Below the pieces are notes generated by a model that made no database searches, was not told the origin of the DNA, and saw only the letters and a program-made list of their open reading frames with translations. Positions 1 through 7,454 of a stretch of DNA of 19,083 bases are shown here, in pieces. Origin of the DNA: CBCXVS01 sp965178525 (GTDB lineage: Bacteria > Tectomicrobia > Entotheonellia > Entotheonellales > Entotheonellaceae); the NCBI GenBank assembly GCA_965178525.1, contig CBCXVS010000136.1:1-19083 (forward strand). The letters are read 5' to 3'. How positions within the stretch are numbered: position 1 is the first letter of the stretch; each line of letters opens with the position of its first letter. The position numbers and the translations under genes are program-made.

Positions 1-60
1 TCACTTGGCTCGTTCATCCTTGAGAAATGGGGACTTCTGGGATCGGGAAAATGCACTTTC

Positions 61-405
61 CTATACGATCAAGATAGTCCTGGGACTGAACGGCTTGGGA
101 ACGAGTTGCACATTCGCAAACTTCCGGGTTGTGGCTTTGATCCCTTCGTCACATGAAGCCGTCAACATGATGAACTGAATCGGGTTGTCCCCTTGGACCT
201 GGCTATACCACGTCTGCAGCAATTCTAAACCATTCAGCTGTGGCATCATGACATCCACAATGGCAATATCCGGCTGCTCCGCCCGGAGCGTCTCGAGCCC
301 TTCAATCCCATTGCGGGCGGCCAGCACGTCGTACCCTTGACGTCCAAGTAGCAACGTGAGCGCCCGAATGATATGGGGTTCATCGTCAACAATCAGGATC
401 TTCAT
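61..405 (-). CDS. Single-domain response regulator (CheY-like receiver)
   Basis: This gene encodes a 114-residue receiver domain with no output domain, so it probably acts by protein-protein contact or in a phosphorelay. The acidic pair is D7-D8 (ILIVDDEP), the phosphoacceptor is D51 (IVDVMMP), the switch threonine is T82 (MLTAS) and the conserved lysine is K104 (PKPFSP). I chose the ATG at 403-405 because the motif begins there and a GGGAG Shine-Dalgarno lies about 9 bases upstream; the longer open frame to 516 lies inside the kinase gene. The start overlaps the end of the upstream kinase by 20 bases, which implies translational coupling and makes that kinase the likely partner. The product is slightly short: the last helix stops at SPRTILIV, so mild truncation is possible. 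The receiver call is secure; the target is unknown. Confidence 0.88.
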   Translation of the reverse strand: MKILIVDDEPHIIRALTLLLGRQGYDVLAARNGIEGLETLRAEQPDIAIVDVMMPQLNGLELLQTWYSQVQGDNPIQFIMLTASCDEGIKATTRKFANVQLVPKPFSPRTILIV

Positions 406-1920
406 CGCTCTGTCTCCCGACCCCTGTGAGCTGCACGCCGCGGTGATGATACGGCAAGGTGACGACAAAGTGGCTGCCCTGCTCGAGCTGGCTGTTGACG
501 GTGAGAGCGCCCCCATGGAGTTGCGTAATCTGATGGGCTAACGTCAGACCCAGGCCACTTCCCTCGGTCGTTTGCGCGCCGTTTCGAGCACGATAGAAAC
601 GCTCAAAGATATGAGGGAGATCGGCTTCGGCAATACCCATGCCGGTGTCCTGCACATGAATGGTCACCTCATCTTGGCTCTCCTCAGCTCGTAAGGTCAT
701 GTGCCCACCCGCCGGTGTATACGTCAGGGCGTTACTTAAGAGATTGATGATGGCCATACGCATGAGCTCCTTATCGACTTCGAGGGACGCAAGCCGCTCG
801 GGAAGATGTAGCTCCAATTCGATATCTTTGGCCACACCTTGAGATTCTACGTCCCGAAAACAATCCGTAAGCAGTTGGCTTATATGTATATACTCAGGTT
901 GTAACTGCAAACTACTTGTTTCGATTTTTGATAGATTGATTAAATCGTCAATCACTTTNNNNNNNNNNNNNNNNNNNNNNNNNNNNNNNNNNNNNNNNNN
1001 CGATCTGTCTCATCATTGATGGTACTGTAGAACTCATAAATAGTTTCTTCGTCATCAATCTCATTATGTGCCAGTAATTCTGTGTATGACTTTATTGTTG
1101 AAAGATGATTTTTTAATTCATGTGAGACTGAGGAAATGAATTCGCTACATGAGCTTTCAGCTTCAACATGAGCCGCCTTGATATTGTCATATGACTTATT
1201 AAATAAGATTACAGCTTGATTCCAGTGCCGTACCAATCTGCCGATTTCGTTGGCAAATTGACCTTCCAAGGACCGGAACTTTTTCGTGGTGATCATGCTT
1301 GCTAGTTGAGAATTGATGATCGGCAGAGAACGGAGTTGCCTGCCCCAACATGCATATATAACCACGGCATGAAGCAAGATGTAAAACGCGATGAGGGCAA
1401 GGGTTGGGGACAGTTGCCGCCACCCCAGCGGCTGTGCCATGATGCCTATACGGAGGGTCCCTACGGGCCGTGTGGCATTTTTGATGGGCGTGGAAAACTG
1501 CCACATTGCCTGTCCACGAAGGGGATCATGAGGTACCGTGATGGTCATGCCGGCAGACGTGGGGATGCTGTCGGCTGGCGCTGGTTCAACCTGCTGACCG
1601 CGCTGGCGCTCATCTGTATGCGCCACGATGCGATAGTTGGCATCGAGAACCATCACATAGGCTACCTGGCGATCGTTGATGGTTTGCAGAAGAGACTGTA
1701 GGGCGTCGCCCTGATGGGTGGTGAGATACGGGGTTGCGGCCTGCGCGAGGAACTCCGCCATGGCAGTGCCGTATGCCAGCCATCGCTGTCCGTCGCGGCG
1801 CTGTGCGTGGTGTGCAACCAGGAGACTGATCATCGTTGTAACCAGCAACGCTCCGAGCATGAGGAAGAAGCCGGCATATGTGGTCGTGACGACTCGTGGG
1901 GTCAAGAGGCGCGAAAGCAT
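386..1920 (-). CDS. Membrane sensor histidine kinase (interrupted by assembly gap)
   Basis: This is a sensor kinase that should phosphorylate the receiver encoded just downstream. From the N-terminus it has a transmembrane helix at about residues 15-37, an extracytoplasmic Cache/PAS-like sensor region (about 40-165), a second helix at about 172-192, a HAMP-like linker, a HisKA helix with the phosphoacceptor in SHELKNH (H267), then a HATPase domain with the N box (NLLSNALTYTP), the DTGMGI and FERFYRA boxes and the GSGLGL box. The ATG at 1918-1920 is preferred because a GGAGTGAGGA Shine-Dalgarno lies upstream; a longer frame to 2004 has no support. A 42-base N run interrupts the gene between NDETDR and KVIDDLINLSKIE, and as written the two halves are out of frame. 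The family spacing suggests only about two residues are missing. The HisKA part is markedly AT-rich. Confidence 0.85.
959..1000. other. Assembly gap (42 N)
   Basis: There are 42 consecutive N bases inside the histidine kinase gene. They separate coding sequence that ends in NDETD plus CG (read on the minus strand) from sequence that resumes with AAA GTG ATT GAC (K-V-I-D). A canonical kinase has about two residues between these points, so the gap length is probably an arbitrary or estimated scaffold value. Confidence 0.97.
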
Positions 1921-2483
1921 AAAGCTGTCCTCACTCCGCCTGGCGTCTCCAGCATAGTGGCATGACACATGCGCGTGCTCGGGTTTGTAGCCTGTCGAGG
2001 ACATAGACGGAGGACTGGGTCGATTTGTTTGGCGCTGTCAGACGTTATGGGGTCTTATCGTCATAAGTCATATCTTACTTGAGGAACTGACAGATGAGTT
2101 GCAATCGACACCATCAATATGACCGGTCATGTCTTGTCTTCTGAGACTACTACTGCGATTCGTACCGTATTGTCTCCATGATAGAAGATAAACTTGTAAA
2201 GTTCTAAAAAAATTTAAACATATATAACATCATCTATTGTGTCGTTTTTTATGATCTCAATAGTCGTGAACGGTGCAATGATGGTCGACAGTTTGGTTGA
2301 AAACCACGGTCATCTACCGAGACGCGACCTGCGTGAAAATATAATCCGAAAAAGTTGCAACCCGATTCGCTCCACGTGTGTTTCACACATCGGAACCTCA
2401 GCCAATCGGCTGCACCTCCTGAGGGATACCGGCGCAAGCCGCGAGGCGAAGAGCTGTCCAAATATGTCAGAGGAGACCCGCTC
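1921..2483. promoter_or_regulatory. Divergent intergenic region between kinase and sigma operons
   Basis: This 563-base region holds no convincing gene and must carry the promoters for the leftward kinase/receiver pair and the rightward sigma/methyltransferase operon. The stretch around 2190-2235 is strongly AT-rich with an A7 run followed by TTTAAACATATATAAC. A small inverted repeat, GTGTG-TTT-CACAC, lies at 2376-2388, about 95 bases before the sigma start, and a 7-base inverted pair CTGTCAG/CTGACAG lies at 2035-2041 and 2087-2093. I see no clear -35/-10 pair, and no ECF-type promoter that I can defend. The open frames here (for example 2239-2553) lack Shine-Dalgarno support and family resemblance. 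Confidence 0.5.
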
Positions 2484-3056
2484 GTGCATGAGCAGGAACT
2501 GCCCAACGCCCTCGCTGTGGATTCAGAAGGCAACTTTGAGCGACTCGTGTTGATCTATCAAGATCAACTCTATGCCTTTGCCCTATGCCTCACTGGCAAT
2601 CCGTATGATGCAGAAGACATTCTCGTCGATGCGTTTGTCCGGGCCTATCAGGCGCTTGGACAGTATCGTAGGGAGCGCATACAGGCCATGCGTCTCCGCG
2701 CCTGGCTCTATCAAATTACGCGCAATGTATTCCGCAATCGTGTACGTGGCAAACGCTTACCGTTCGTCTCAGGTGATCAAGCAGACGCTGCGATGTGGCC
2801 TGAGATCGAGGACCATGCCGCCAGGCGTCCCGACGCGATTCTGGAGCGTACGGAATTGCGCCAGAGGCTTGGTACGCTCGTGCAAGAGCTGCCCGAACGG
2901 GAACGCGAGGCCGTTGTCCTCCGTCACGTCGAGGGCCTAGGGTACCGGGACATCGCCGCAATTCTGGAGCGGCCGGTGGGTACCGTCAAGGCACATGTCC
3001 ATCGCGGCATTCGGCGCTTGCGGGAGGCGCTTACGACCTATGAAGAATGGAGATAA
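2484..3056 (+). CDS. ECF-type RNA polymerase sigma factor
   Basis: This gene encodes a 190-residue sigma-70 family factor that directs RNA polymerase to its own promoter class. Region 2 (about residues 18-62) carries the core-binding and -10-recognition helices (YDAEDILVDAFVRAYQAL). Region 4 (about 125-183) carries the -35-binding helix-turn-helix (LPEREREAVVLRHVEG, then YRDIAAILERPVGTVKAHVHRG). The frame is open from 2355, but I chose the GTG at 2484 because AGGAG at 2471-2475 sits 8 bases upstream and the conserved fold begins shortly after; the earlier residues look unconserved. The stop at 3054-3056 is 4 bases before the ATG of the methyltransferase gene, so the two are almost certainly co-transcribed. 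No separate anti-sigma gene follows, which makes the methyltransferase the candidate regulator. The family call is firm; the regulon is unknown. Confidence 0.9.
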   Translation: MHEQELPNALAVDSEGNFERLVLIYQDQLYAFALCLTGNPYDAEDILVDAFVRAYQALGQYRRERIQAMRLRAWLYQITRNVFRNRVRGKRLPFVSGDQADAAMWPEIEDHAARRPDAILERTELRQRLGTLVQELPEREREAVVLRHVEGLGYRDIAAILERPVGTVKAHVHRGIRRLREALTTYEEWR

Positions 3057-3060
3057 CGTC

Positions 3061-3861
3061 ATGGCATGCGAAGATCGTCAGCCGCTGAGGGCCGCACGGG
3101 CGTTGCGGGAGCAACTCCGTGACCTGGGATCTGTTCGGGCGCCCGCCACGGTGCTGCCTACTGTCTTGGAGCGCATTGGCCAGAGCGATGCCTACGCGCC
3201 ATGTGACTCACCTATTGGCCCTGTTTATGTGGCCTACAATGGTTTGGGTATTTCCGCTGTCATGACGGCGGGATCCCCGGTCGAATTTGAACAGACCTTC
3301 CATACGCGTTTCCAGCGCGCCATTCGGCGGGTGCAGGCGTTGCCAGATGAAATCGTCCGGCAGTGTCAGCAACAATGGAGCGGTCAAGGCCGGTCCGCGG
3401 CTCGTATCGATCTGCGTGGGATGTCCGAATTTGAACATGTCGTCTTGCAGAAAGTGCGAGAGATTCCTCGCGGAGAGTTGCGCCCATACGCTTGGGTTGC
3501 ACGCGAAATCGGTCATCCCAAAGCGGTGCGGGCTGTAGGCGCCGCGCTGCGGCGCAACCCCGTGCCTTTGCTTATCCCCTGCCATCGCGTGGGGCGCAGT
3601 GACGGTCGCGTTGGCCACTATGTGTTTGGCTCGGCCGCCAAACACACGGTGCTAGCAGCCGAGGGCGTGGATATAGACGCCTTGGCGTCTCTAGCCCGCA
3701 AGAGCATCCGCTATCATGGCAGTGACACGACGCACATTTATTGCTTCCCAACTTGCCGCCATGCCCGCCGCATCACCGAGCGGCACCGCGTGCCCTTTTG
3801 GAGCGAAGCGGAGGCCGTCGATGCCGGGTACCGGCCCTGCCTGGTCTGTCGGCCCGCATGA
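3061..3861 (+). CDS. O6-methylguanine-DNA methyltransferase with C-terminal Ada-type zinc domain
   Basis: This 266-residue suicide repair protein transfers alkyl groups from DNA to its own cysteine. Residues 46-110 form the variable N-terminal half of the Ogt/MGMT fold. Residues 120-205 form the catalytic domain, with the DNA-binding helix (RAVGAALRRNP, 157-167) and the active-site IPCHRV motif with nucleophile C174. Residues 218-266 match the Ada methylphosphotriester-accepting zinc domain: CFPTC (C228, C232) and CLVC (C260, C263), with the DTTHIYCFPTCRHARRI and GYRPC signatures. In E. coli Ada this zinc domain is N-terminal and is followed by an AraC helix-turn-helix; here it is C-terminal and no AraC domain exists. 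Residues 1-45 are an unassigned helical region. The start has a GGAGA site 7 bases upstream. The stop lies 4 bases from the convergent amidohydrolase stop. The repair activity is well supported; sensing is inferred. Confidence 0.92.
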   Translation: MACEDRQPLRAARALREQLRDLGSVRAPATVLPTVLERIGQSDAYAPCDSPIGPVYVAYNGLGISAVMTAGSPVEFEQTFHTRFQRAIRRVQALPDEIVRQCQQQWSGQGRSAARIDLRGMSEFEHVVLQKVREIPRGELRPYAWVAREIGHPKAVRAVGAALRRNPVPLLIPCHRVGRSDGRVGHYVFGSAAKHTVLAAEGVDIDALASLARKSIRYHGSDTTHIYCFPTCRHARRITERHRVPFWSEAEAVDAGYRPCLVCRPA

Positions 3862-3865
3862 CAGG

Positions 3866-5026
3866 TTATCTGGCGGTGAGGGCGCGGTCTGCGACAAAAC
3901 CATAGAGCCGGACACAATTATCCCACATGATTTTGCGTTTCGAGTCTGCACTCACCTCGGGGAGGTTGAGAAACGTCTGCACGCCTTCTGGAAAGGGGCC
4001 ATCGGCATGCGGGTAGTCGACGGACATGACGATATTGTCGTCGCCGATATGATCAATGACGACACGGAGCAACGCCTCGTCGACATCCGTGCCAATGAAG
4101 CACTGCCGCTTAAAATACTCGCTCGGCAAGGCGGAGAGCTTGAGGGACTCCCCGCCGCCGTACTTGTCCCATTGGTCATCGAGGCGATTGAGCCACCAAG
4201 GCAGCCAGCCACAGTTGCCTTCCAAAAAGGCGACCCGTAGATCCGGGAAGCGTTCCAGGACGCCACCCACCGTCATGGCGCCCATGGCCAGCATCAATTC
4301 CATCGGAAAGGCCGAGGCGTGATTCAAGGTGCGGTAGTTCGCTTTGCCCCAGAAGCGATTGCTGACATAATCTTTGCATGCCCCACCGCTGGTGCCGTGA
4401 AAGGCCAGCGGTACACCGAGGCGGGTGATTTCTTGCCACAGCACATCACACTCGGGCGCATTGAAGTAGCGGTCATTGACGGCCATCGGCAACAAGACGA
4501 CACCCACATGGCCTTTGCCTTCGACCGCGCGCCGGGCTTCGGCGGCAGCGAGTTCCGGATCGTGTAGCGACACAATCGCCGCCGGTTTCAAGCGTGCAGC
4601 ATCGGTCTGGCAATAATCGGCCAGCCAATCGTTAAACGCCGCACAATAGGCCGTGGCATAAGCCGGTTCGAGGTCGTCGATCGACACGACCATGTGGGCG
4701 AAGGTGCGGTAGACAACAGCCATATCGATGCCTTCGGCGTCCATGGCCTCTAAGGTTGACGTGGGGTCATACTGCCGTTCGCGTACGGGTTGATAGAGAT
4801 GCTCGGTTGGGGCATCGAGATATTGCTGTGGGCCAATCACGTCGGCGGACGTGGCCCAAGGCGGAATGGTTCGGCCCTGCACGTCCCAGTGCGGGAAATT
4901 GGTTGGACTCCAGCCCAGATACGTTGGCATTTTATCGCGATATGGCTCGTCCAGGTACTTGTCGTAGACCTCGCCCATCTCAATCACGTGCAGGTCGCTG
5001 TCAATGACGCGAAAGCCATCTTTCAT
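3866..5026 (-). CDS. Amidohydrolase family protein (ACMSD-like TIM barrel)
   Basis: This is a 386-residue metal-dependent hydrolase or decarboxylase of the amidohydrolase-2 superfamily. It begins with the strand-1 metal motif VIDSDLHVIE, in which the usual HxH is DxH (D11, H13), as is common in this branch. Other likely metal or active-site residues are H210 (AFHGTSGG), E269 in FLEGNCGWLPWW, where many relatives have a histidine, and D337 in MSVDYPHADG. The substrate cannot be read from sequence; relatives act on aromatic carboxylates and similar compounds. The ATG at 5024-5026 has an AAAGGA site 7-8 bases upstream; the longer open frame overlaps the HAD gene and is rejected. It lies 55 bases after the HAD gene on the same strand and is probably the last gene of a three-gene cassette. 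The superfamily call is strong. Confidence 0.87.
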   Translation of the reverse strand: MKDGFRVIDSDLHVIEMGEVYDKYLDEPYRDKMPTYLGWSPTNFPHWDVQGRTIPPWATSADVIGPQQYLDAPTEHLYQPVRERQYDPTSTLEAMDAEGIDMAVVYRTFAHMVVSIDDLEPAYATAYCAAFNDWLADYCQTDAARLKPAAIVSLHDPELAAAEARRAVEGKGHVGVVLLPMAVNDRYFNAPECDVLWQEITRLGVPLAFHGTSGGACKDYVSNRFWGKANYRTLNHASAFPMELMLAMGAMTVGGVLERFPDLRVAFLEGNCGWLPWWLNRLDDQWDKYGGGESLKLSALPSEYFKRQCFIGTDVDEALLRVVIDHIGDDNIVMSVDYPHADGPFPEGVQTFLNLPEVSADSKRKIMWDNCVRLYGFVADRALTAR

Positions 5027-5081
5027 GGTCTGTCCTTTCTTCACTGGAGGTAGGCGCAAATGTCGGACAAGCTCTTGATCT

Positions 5082-5795
5082 CTATACACCCAACTGACTG
5101 GCGAGATCGCCAAAGTCAGTGGCATGAATCTGAAAGGCCGGCTCCGGTGTGGTATCGACCGGACGGTCCGGACCATGCTCCCCTGGCCGTGGCACGAACG
5201 CGGCCTGTAAGCCCACGGCTTGAGCGGCGCGCAAATCATTTTTGTGTGCGGCTACCATCATCACTTCCGCCGGTTGCAAACCGAGCAAGTCTACCGGTCC
5301 CCGGTACGTCTCCGGATCGGGCTTGTAATGCTTGACCAATTCGGCCGAGAGGATGCAATCCCAGGGCAGGCCGGCATATTTGGCCATATGGGTCAGGAGG
5401 GCGACATTGCCATTGGAGAGGGTAGCCAGGACGTAGCGCTGTTTGAGGCGGGTGAGTCCGGCAACCGCATCGGGCCAGGCGTGCAGACGGTGCCAGACCC
5501 GGTTCAGGTGATCTTTGTCGGCTTCGCTCAAGCCGGTCATGCCGAACTTGGTGAGCAAGTCGTCCAGGATCATCCGATGCAGCGTGTCGATGTTCGTCCA
5601 TGGCAGCTCGCCACGGCGTACGCGGTCCATGGAGGGGCCATAGCCGCCACGCCAGGCGTCGGCAAAGCCCGCCCAATCGGCGCTGATGCCACGTGCCGCA
5701 CCGAAATCCGTGCATGCACGGATGATGCTGCCGCGCCAATCCACCACCGTTCCGAACACGTCGAACGTGAGTGCTTTGACCTCAGAGACGGCCAT
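5082..5795 (-). CDS. Haloacid dehalogenase type II-like HAD hydrolase
   Basis: This 237-residue HAD-superfamily protein resembles (S)-2-haloacid dehalogenases, which hydrolyse the carbon-halogen bond of 2-haloacids through an aspartyl ester. The nucleophile is D12 in TFDVFGT, motif II is TLSNGN (S127, N128), the lysine is K158 in KHYKPDPETY, and motif IV is VAAHKNDL (D187). Characterised L-2-haloacid dehalogenases have a Ser-x-Asn pair before that aspartate; here the matching positions read A-A-H, so true dehalogenation is not assured and another hydrolase activity is possible. A helical cap lies between about residues 20 and 110. The ATG at 5793-5795 has an AAAGGA site about 8 bases upstream. 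It sits 17 bases after the TlpA-like gene and 55 bases before the amidohydrolase gene, consistent with one operon. Confidence 0.87.
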   Translation of the reverse strand: MAVSEVKALTFDVFGTVVDWRGSIIRACTDFGAARGISADWAGFADAWRGGYGPSMDRVRRGELPWTNIDTLHRMILDDLLTKFGMTGLSEADKDHLNRVWHRLHAWPDAVAGLTRLKQRYVLATLSNGNVALLTHMAKYAGLPWDCILSAELVKHYKPDPETYRGPVDLLGLQPAEVMMVAAHKNDLRAAQAVGLQAAFVPRPGEHGPDRPVDTTPEPAFQIHATDFGDLASQLGV

Positions 5796-5812
5796 GCGAA
5801 TCGTCCTTTCGT

Positions 5813-6373
5813 TTACAATAGAGGGGTGATGACCTGACGTAGCGTCGCAAGATCGATGGTCGGCTGACTCCCATCCGGCCGGTTGAAAAAATGCAATGCC
5901 CGCCGGCCCTGCTTGTCGAAGATAAAGAGGGTGGGGATCCGGGTAATGCCGCCGAATTGTTGTGAAATCGCCTCATTGCCTTTGACAATGGTAAAGGGCG
6001 GTTTGGTGAGTTCCAAGTAGGTCATGAGTTGGCCATCATTGGACAAATTGTCAAAATTTTCAAACAGATTGACCCCAATGATGGCAACGCCCCGTTGATG
6101 ATAGGCCGCGTAGATGTCCCGTAAGTGTGCAAATTCCTCACGGCAGGGATGGCACCAACTGGCAAAAAACGTCACCACGACGACTTTCTCAGCGAATGTC
6201 TGATTGCTCACGCGGTCGCCCATGACGTGCGGCAGGGTCTTGAGCGTGCTTTTGATCGCATCCGTCAAGACGACTTGCCGGGCGTTGTCCGCCGCCGCTG
6301 GCAGGGCTATCCAAACCGCTGCCATGGTCAGGAGGGCCAGGAGCCATCCGACTCGTAATTCATGATGCATCAT
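5813..6373 (-). CDS. TlpA/ResA-like thioredoxin-fold protein, exported
   Basis: This is a 186-residue thiol-disulfide oxidoreductase of the TlpA/AhpC-TSA class. An N-terminal signal segment (about residues 1-28, hydrophobic LLALLTMAAVWIALPAAA, plausible cleavage after AAA) points to export or membrane anchoring. The active site is WCHPC (C74, C77) within TFFASWCHPCREE, and the cis-proline loop is ITRIPTLFIFD. The insert between strand and helix (FENFDNLSNDGQ) is typical of TlpA-like rather than plain thioredoxins. Two adjacent ATG codons (6373 and 6370) follow a GGAGG site; either could be used. It is the first gene of the cassette with the HAD and amidohydrolase genes. Its role there is unclear: it may supply reducing power to periplasmic or cytochrome proteins and be only an operon neighbour. 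Confidence 0.85.
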   Translation of the reverse strand: MMHHELRVGWLLALLTMAAVWIALPAAADNARQVVLTDAIKSTLKTLPHVMGDRVSNQTFAEKVVVVTFFASWCHPCREEFAHLRDIYAAYHQRGVAIIGVNLFENFDNLSNDGQLMTYLELTKPPFTIVKGNEAISQQFGGITRIPTLFIFDKQGRRALHFFNRPDGSQPTIDLATLRQVITPLL

Positions 6374-6405
6374 GCCTTCCTCCGTGCTGACGCTGTACGC
6401 CGGCA

Positions 6406-6434
6406 ACCTTAGCTTGCCTAGGGGGAGGTGTCAA
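6406..6434 (-). promoter_or_regulatory. Candidate sigma-70 promoter for TlpA/HAD/amidohydrolase cassette
   Basis: On the minus strand there is a perfect TTGACA (-35, 6429-6434), a 17-base spacer and TAAGGT (-10, 6406-6411, 3 of 6 matches). It ends 32 bases upstream of the start codon. The -35 and spacing are good but the -10 is poor. Confidence 0.4.
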
Positions 6435-6494
6435 GCGGGCTGCCGATCCGCTCCCCTGGACATATCTGGTCTGTGAATGGGCAAGCGTTCAACG

Positions 6495-6773
6495 TTAGAG
6501 GAAACGACGAGGAGGGCATATATATTCGGCGTCGGCTGCATGCAAGGACCTGGTGGGCGCGTCATCGGCCTCGAAGGTATGATGCGCGTGCCCTGCGCTT
6601 GGCGCGTCCTGGAAAATAATCCGACCGGAATGCAGCATGGACACCACGGTTGCGACCACGATATCGTCTTCCTCCGGTGCTACGGCGGCCTGCAATGCTG
6701 CGATCAGATCATACAGGGTCGTCATACGTGGGGGCGCTGGATGCTTCTCGAAGGGCGTTATGACGGTCTGCAT
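6495..6773 (-). CDS. Small conserved-looking acidic protein downstream of the sigma/TPR gene
   Basis: This encodes 92 residues of unknown function. The N-terminal half has a compact predicted fold, TLYDLIAALQ, then an acidic turn PEEDD, then IVVATVVSMLHSGRI, which looks like two helices of a small adaptor or regulator. The C-terminal half is polar and His-rich and looks less structured. The ATG at 6771-6773 follows AAGGA by about 9 bases; an internal ATG at 6725 (MTTLYDL) is the point where the conserved-looking part begins but has no Shine-Dalgarno. It lies 21 bases after the stop of the sigma/TPR frame on the same strand, so it is probably in the same transcript. I recall similar small ORFs beside such sigma/TPR genes, but this is memory, not a search. 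No function is claimed. Confidence 0.6.
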   Translation of the reverse strand: MQTVITPFEKHPAPPRMTTLYDLIAALQAAVAPEEDDIVVATVVSMLHSGRIIFQDAPSAGHAHHTFEADDAPTRSLHAADAEYICPPRRFL

Positions 6774-6794
6774 GGTGTCATGTCCTTATATCCT

Positions 6795-7454
6795 TTAGGC
6801 GGCCAGGAAGCGCTCGGCTTCCTGGCGGTCGGGATAGAGCAGATGCTGGCGCAAGGCCGTGCGCAAGGCCTGGTGCGCACGATCCGTCTGACCTAAACGC
6901 GCCCACGCTTTGCCCTCCCAGTAATGGGCGATGGCGGGCTGGCAAGGCCTGAGTTTATGCGCCAGATTTATGGCTGTTTCCCACCATTGTTGGGCTTTTG
7001 AGACGTTGCTGAGCGCTCCATAGCTCTCACCCAGCCACACCGCTGCTGGCGTCGATTGCGCATAGCCGTCCTCTTGTGGACGCCATGTCCAACCTGCTTC
7101 CAACGCTGCAATCGCCTCGCCATGTTGGCCTGCCAGGGCCAGCACCGAACCGTACTGAAACCAAGCTTGGGCGAGGCGGGGCTGAAGTTCGGGCGCGCGC
7201 GCCGCAATCGCACATGCATGTTTGGGTGCACCGTACCCGCGCAGTAAGGTATACCCTGCTGTTGTACACGCATTCCAGTGTGCGGGAAACTGTTGCAGGA
7301 GCGTGTGGACGAGCGGTTCCAGTTCGGACAGCTTGTTGGCCGCAAGCAGGATGGCGCAGGCGGCTTGGAGGATGGCTGCATCGTGCGGCTCTAATACATA
7401 GGCGTGCATAATCGCAGCTGCGGCGGTTTCGAAAAAACCGCCGCGGAAGTGCCA
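6795..7454 (-). pseudogene. C-terminal TPR part of the same sigma/TPR gene, after the in-frame stop
   Basis: This is the continuation of the sigma/TPR gene in the same reading frame after the TAA at 7455-7457. It reads WHFRGGFFETAAAAIMHAYV and then regular TPR pairs (AWFQYGSVLALAGQHGEAIAALEAG, AIAHYWEGKAWARLGQTDRAHQALR) up to a natural-looking end ERFLAA. The only candidate internal start, ATG at 7407-7409, has no Shine-Dalgarno and would start inside a TPR helix, so independent expression is unlikely. One CAA-to-TAA change would explain the break. Codon use and frame are intact throughout, so the damage is recent, is a consensus error, or the stop is read through. It lies 21 bases before the small partner ORF. 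Confidence 0.75.
7420..7444 (-). repeat. Perfect 10-bp stem-loop 10 nt after the in-frame TAA
   Basis: On the minus strand, GCGGCGGTTT and AAACCGCCGC form a perfect 10-base-pair stem around a 5-base loop (TTTCG). The stem starts 10 bases after the TAA at 7455-7457. It lies within coding sequence for TPR residues, so it may be chance, but its strength and position could affect readthrough or attenuation. Confidence 0.6.

Noticed and set aside
1306..1965. Rightward open frames opposite the histidine kinase
   Set aside because: They lie wholly antisense to a clear sensor kinase and have no motif.
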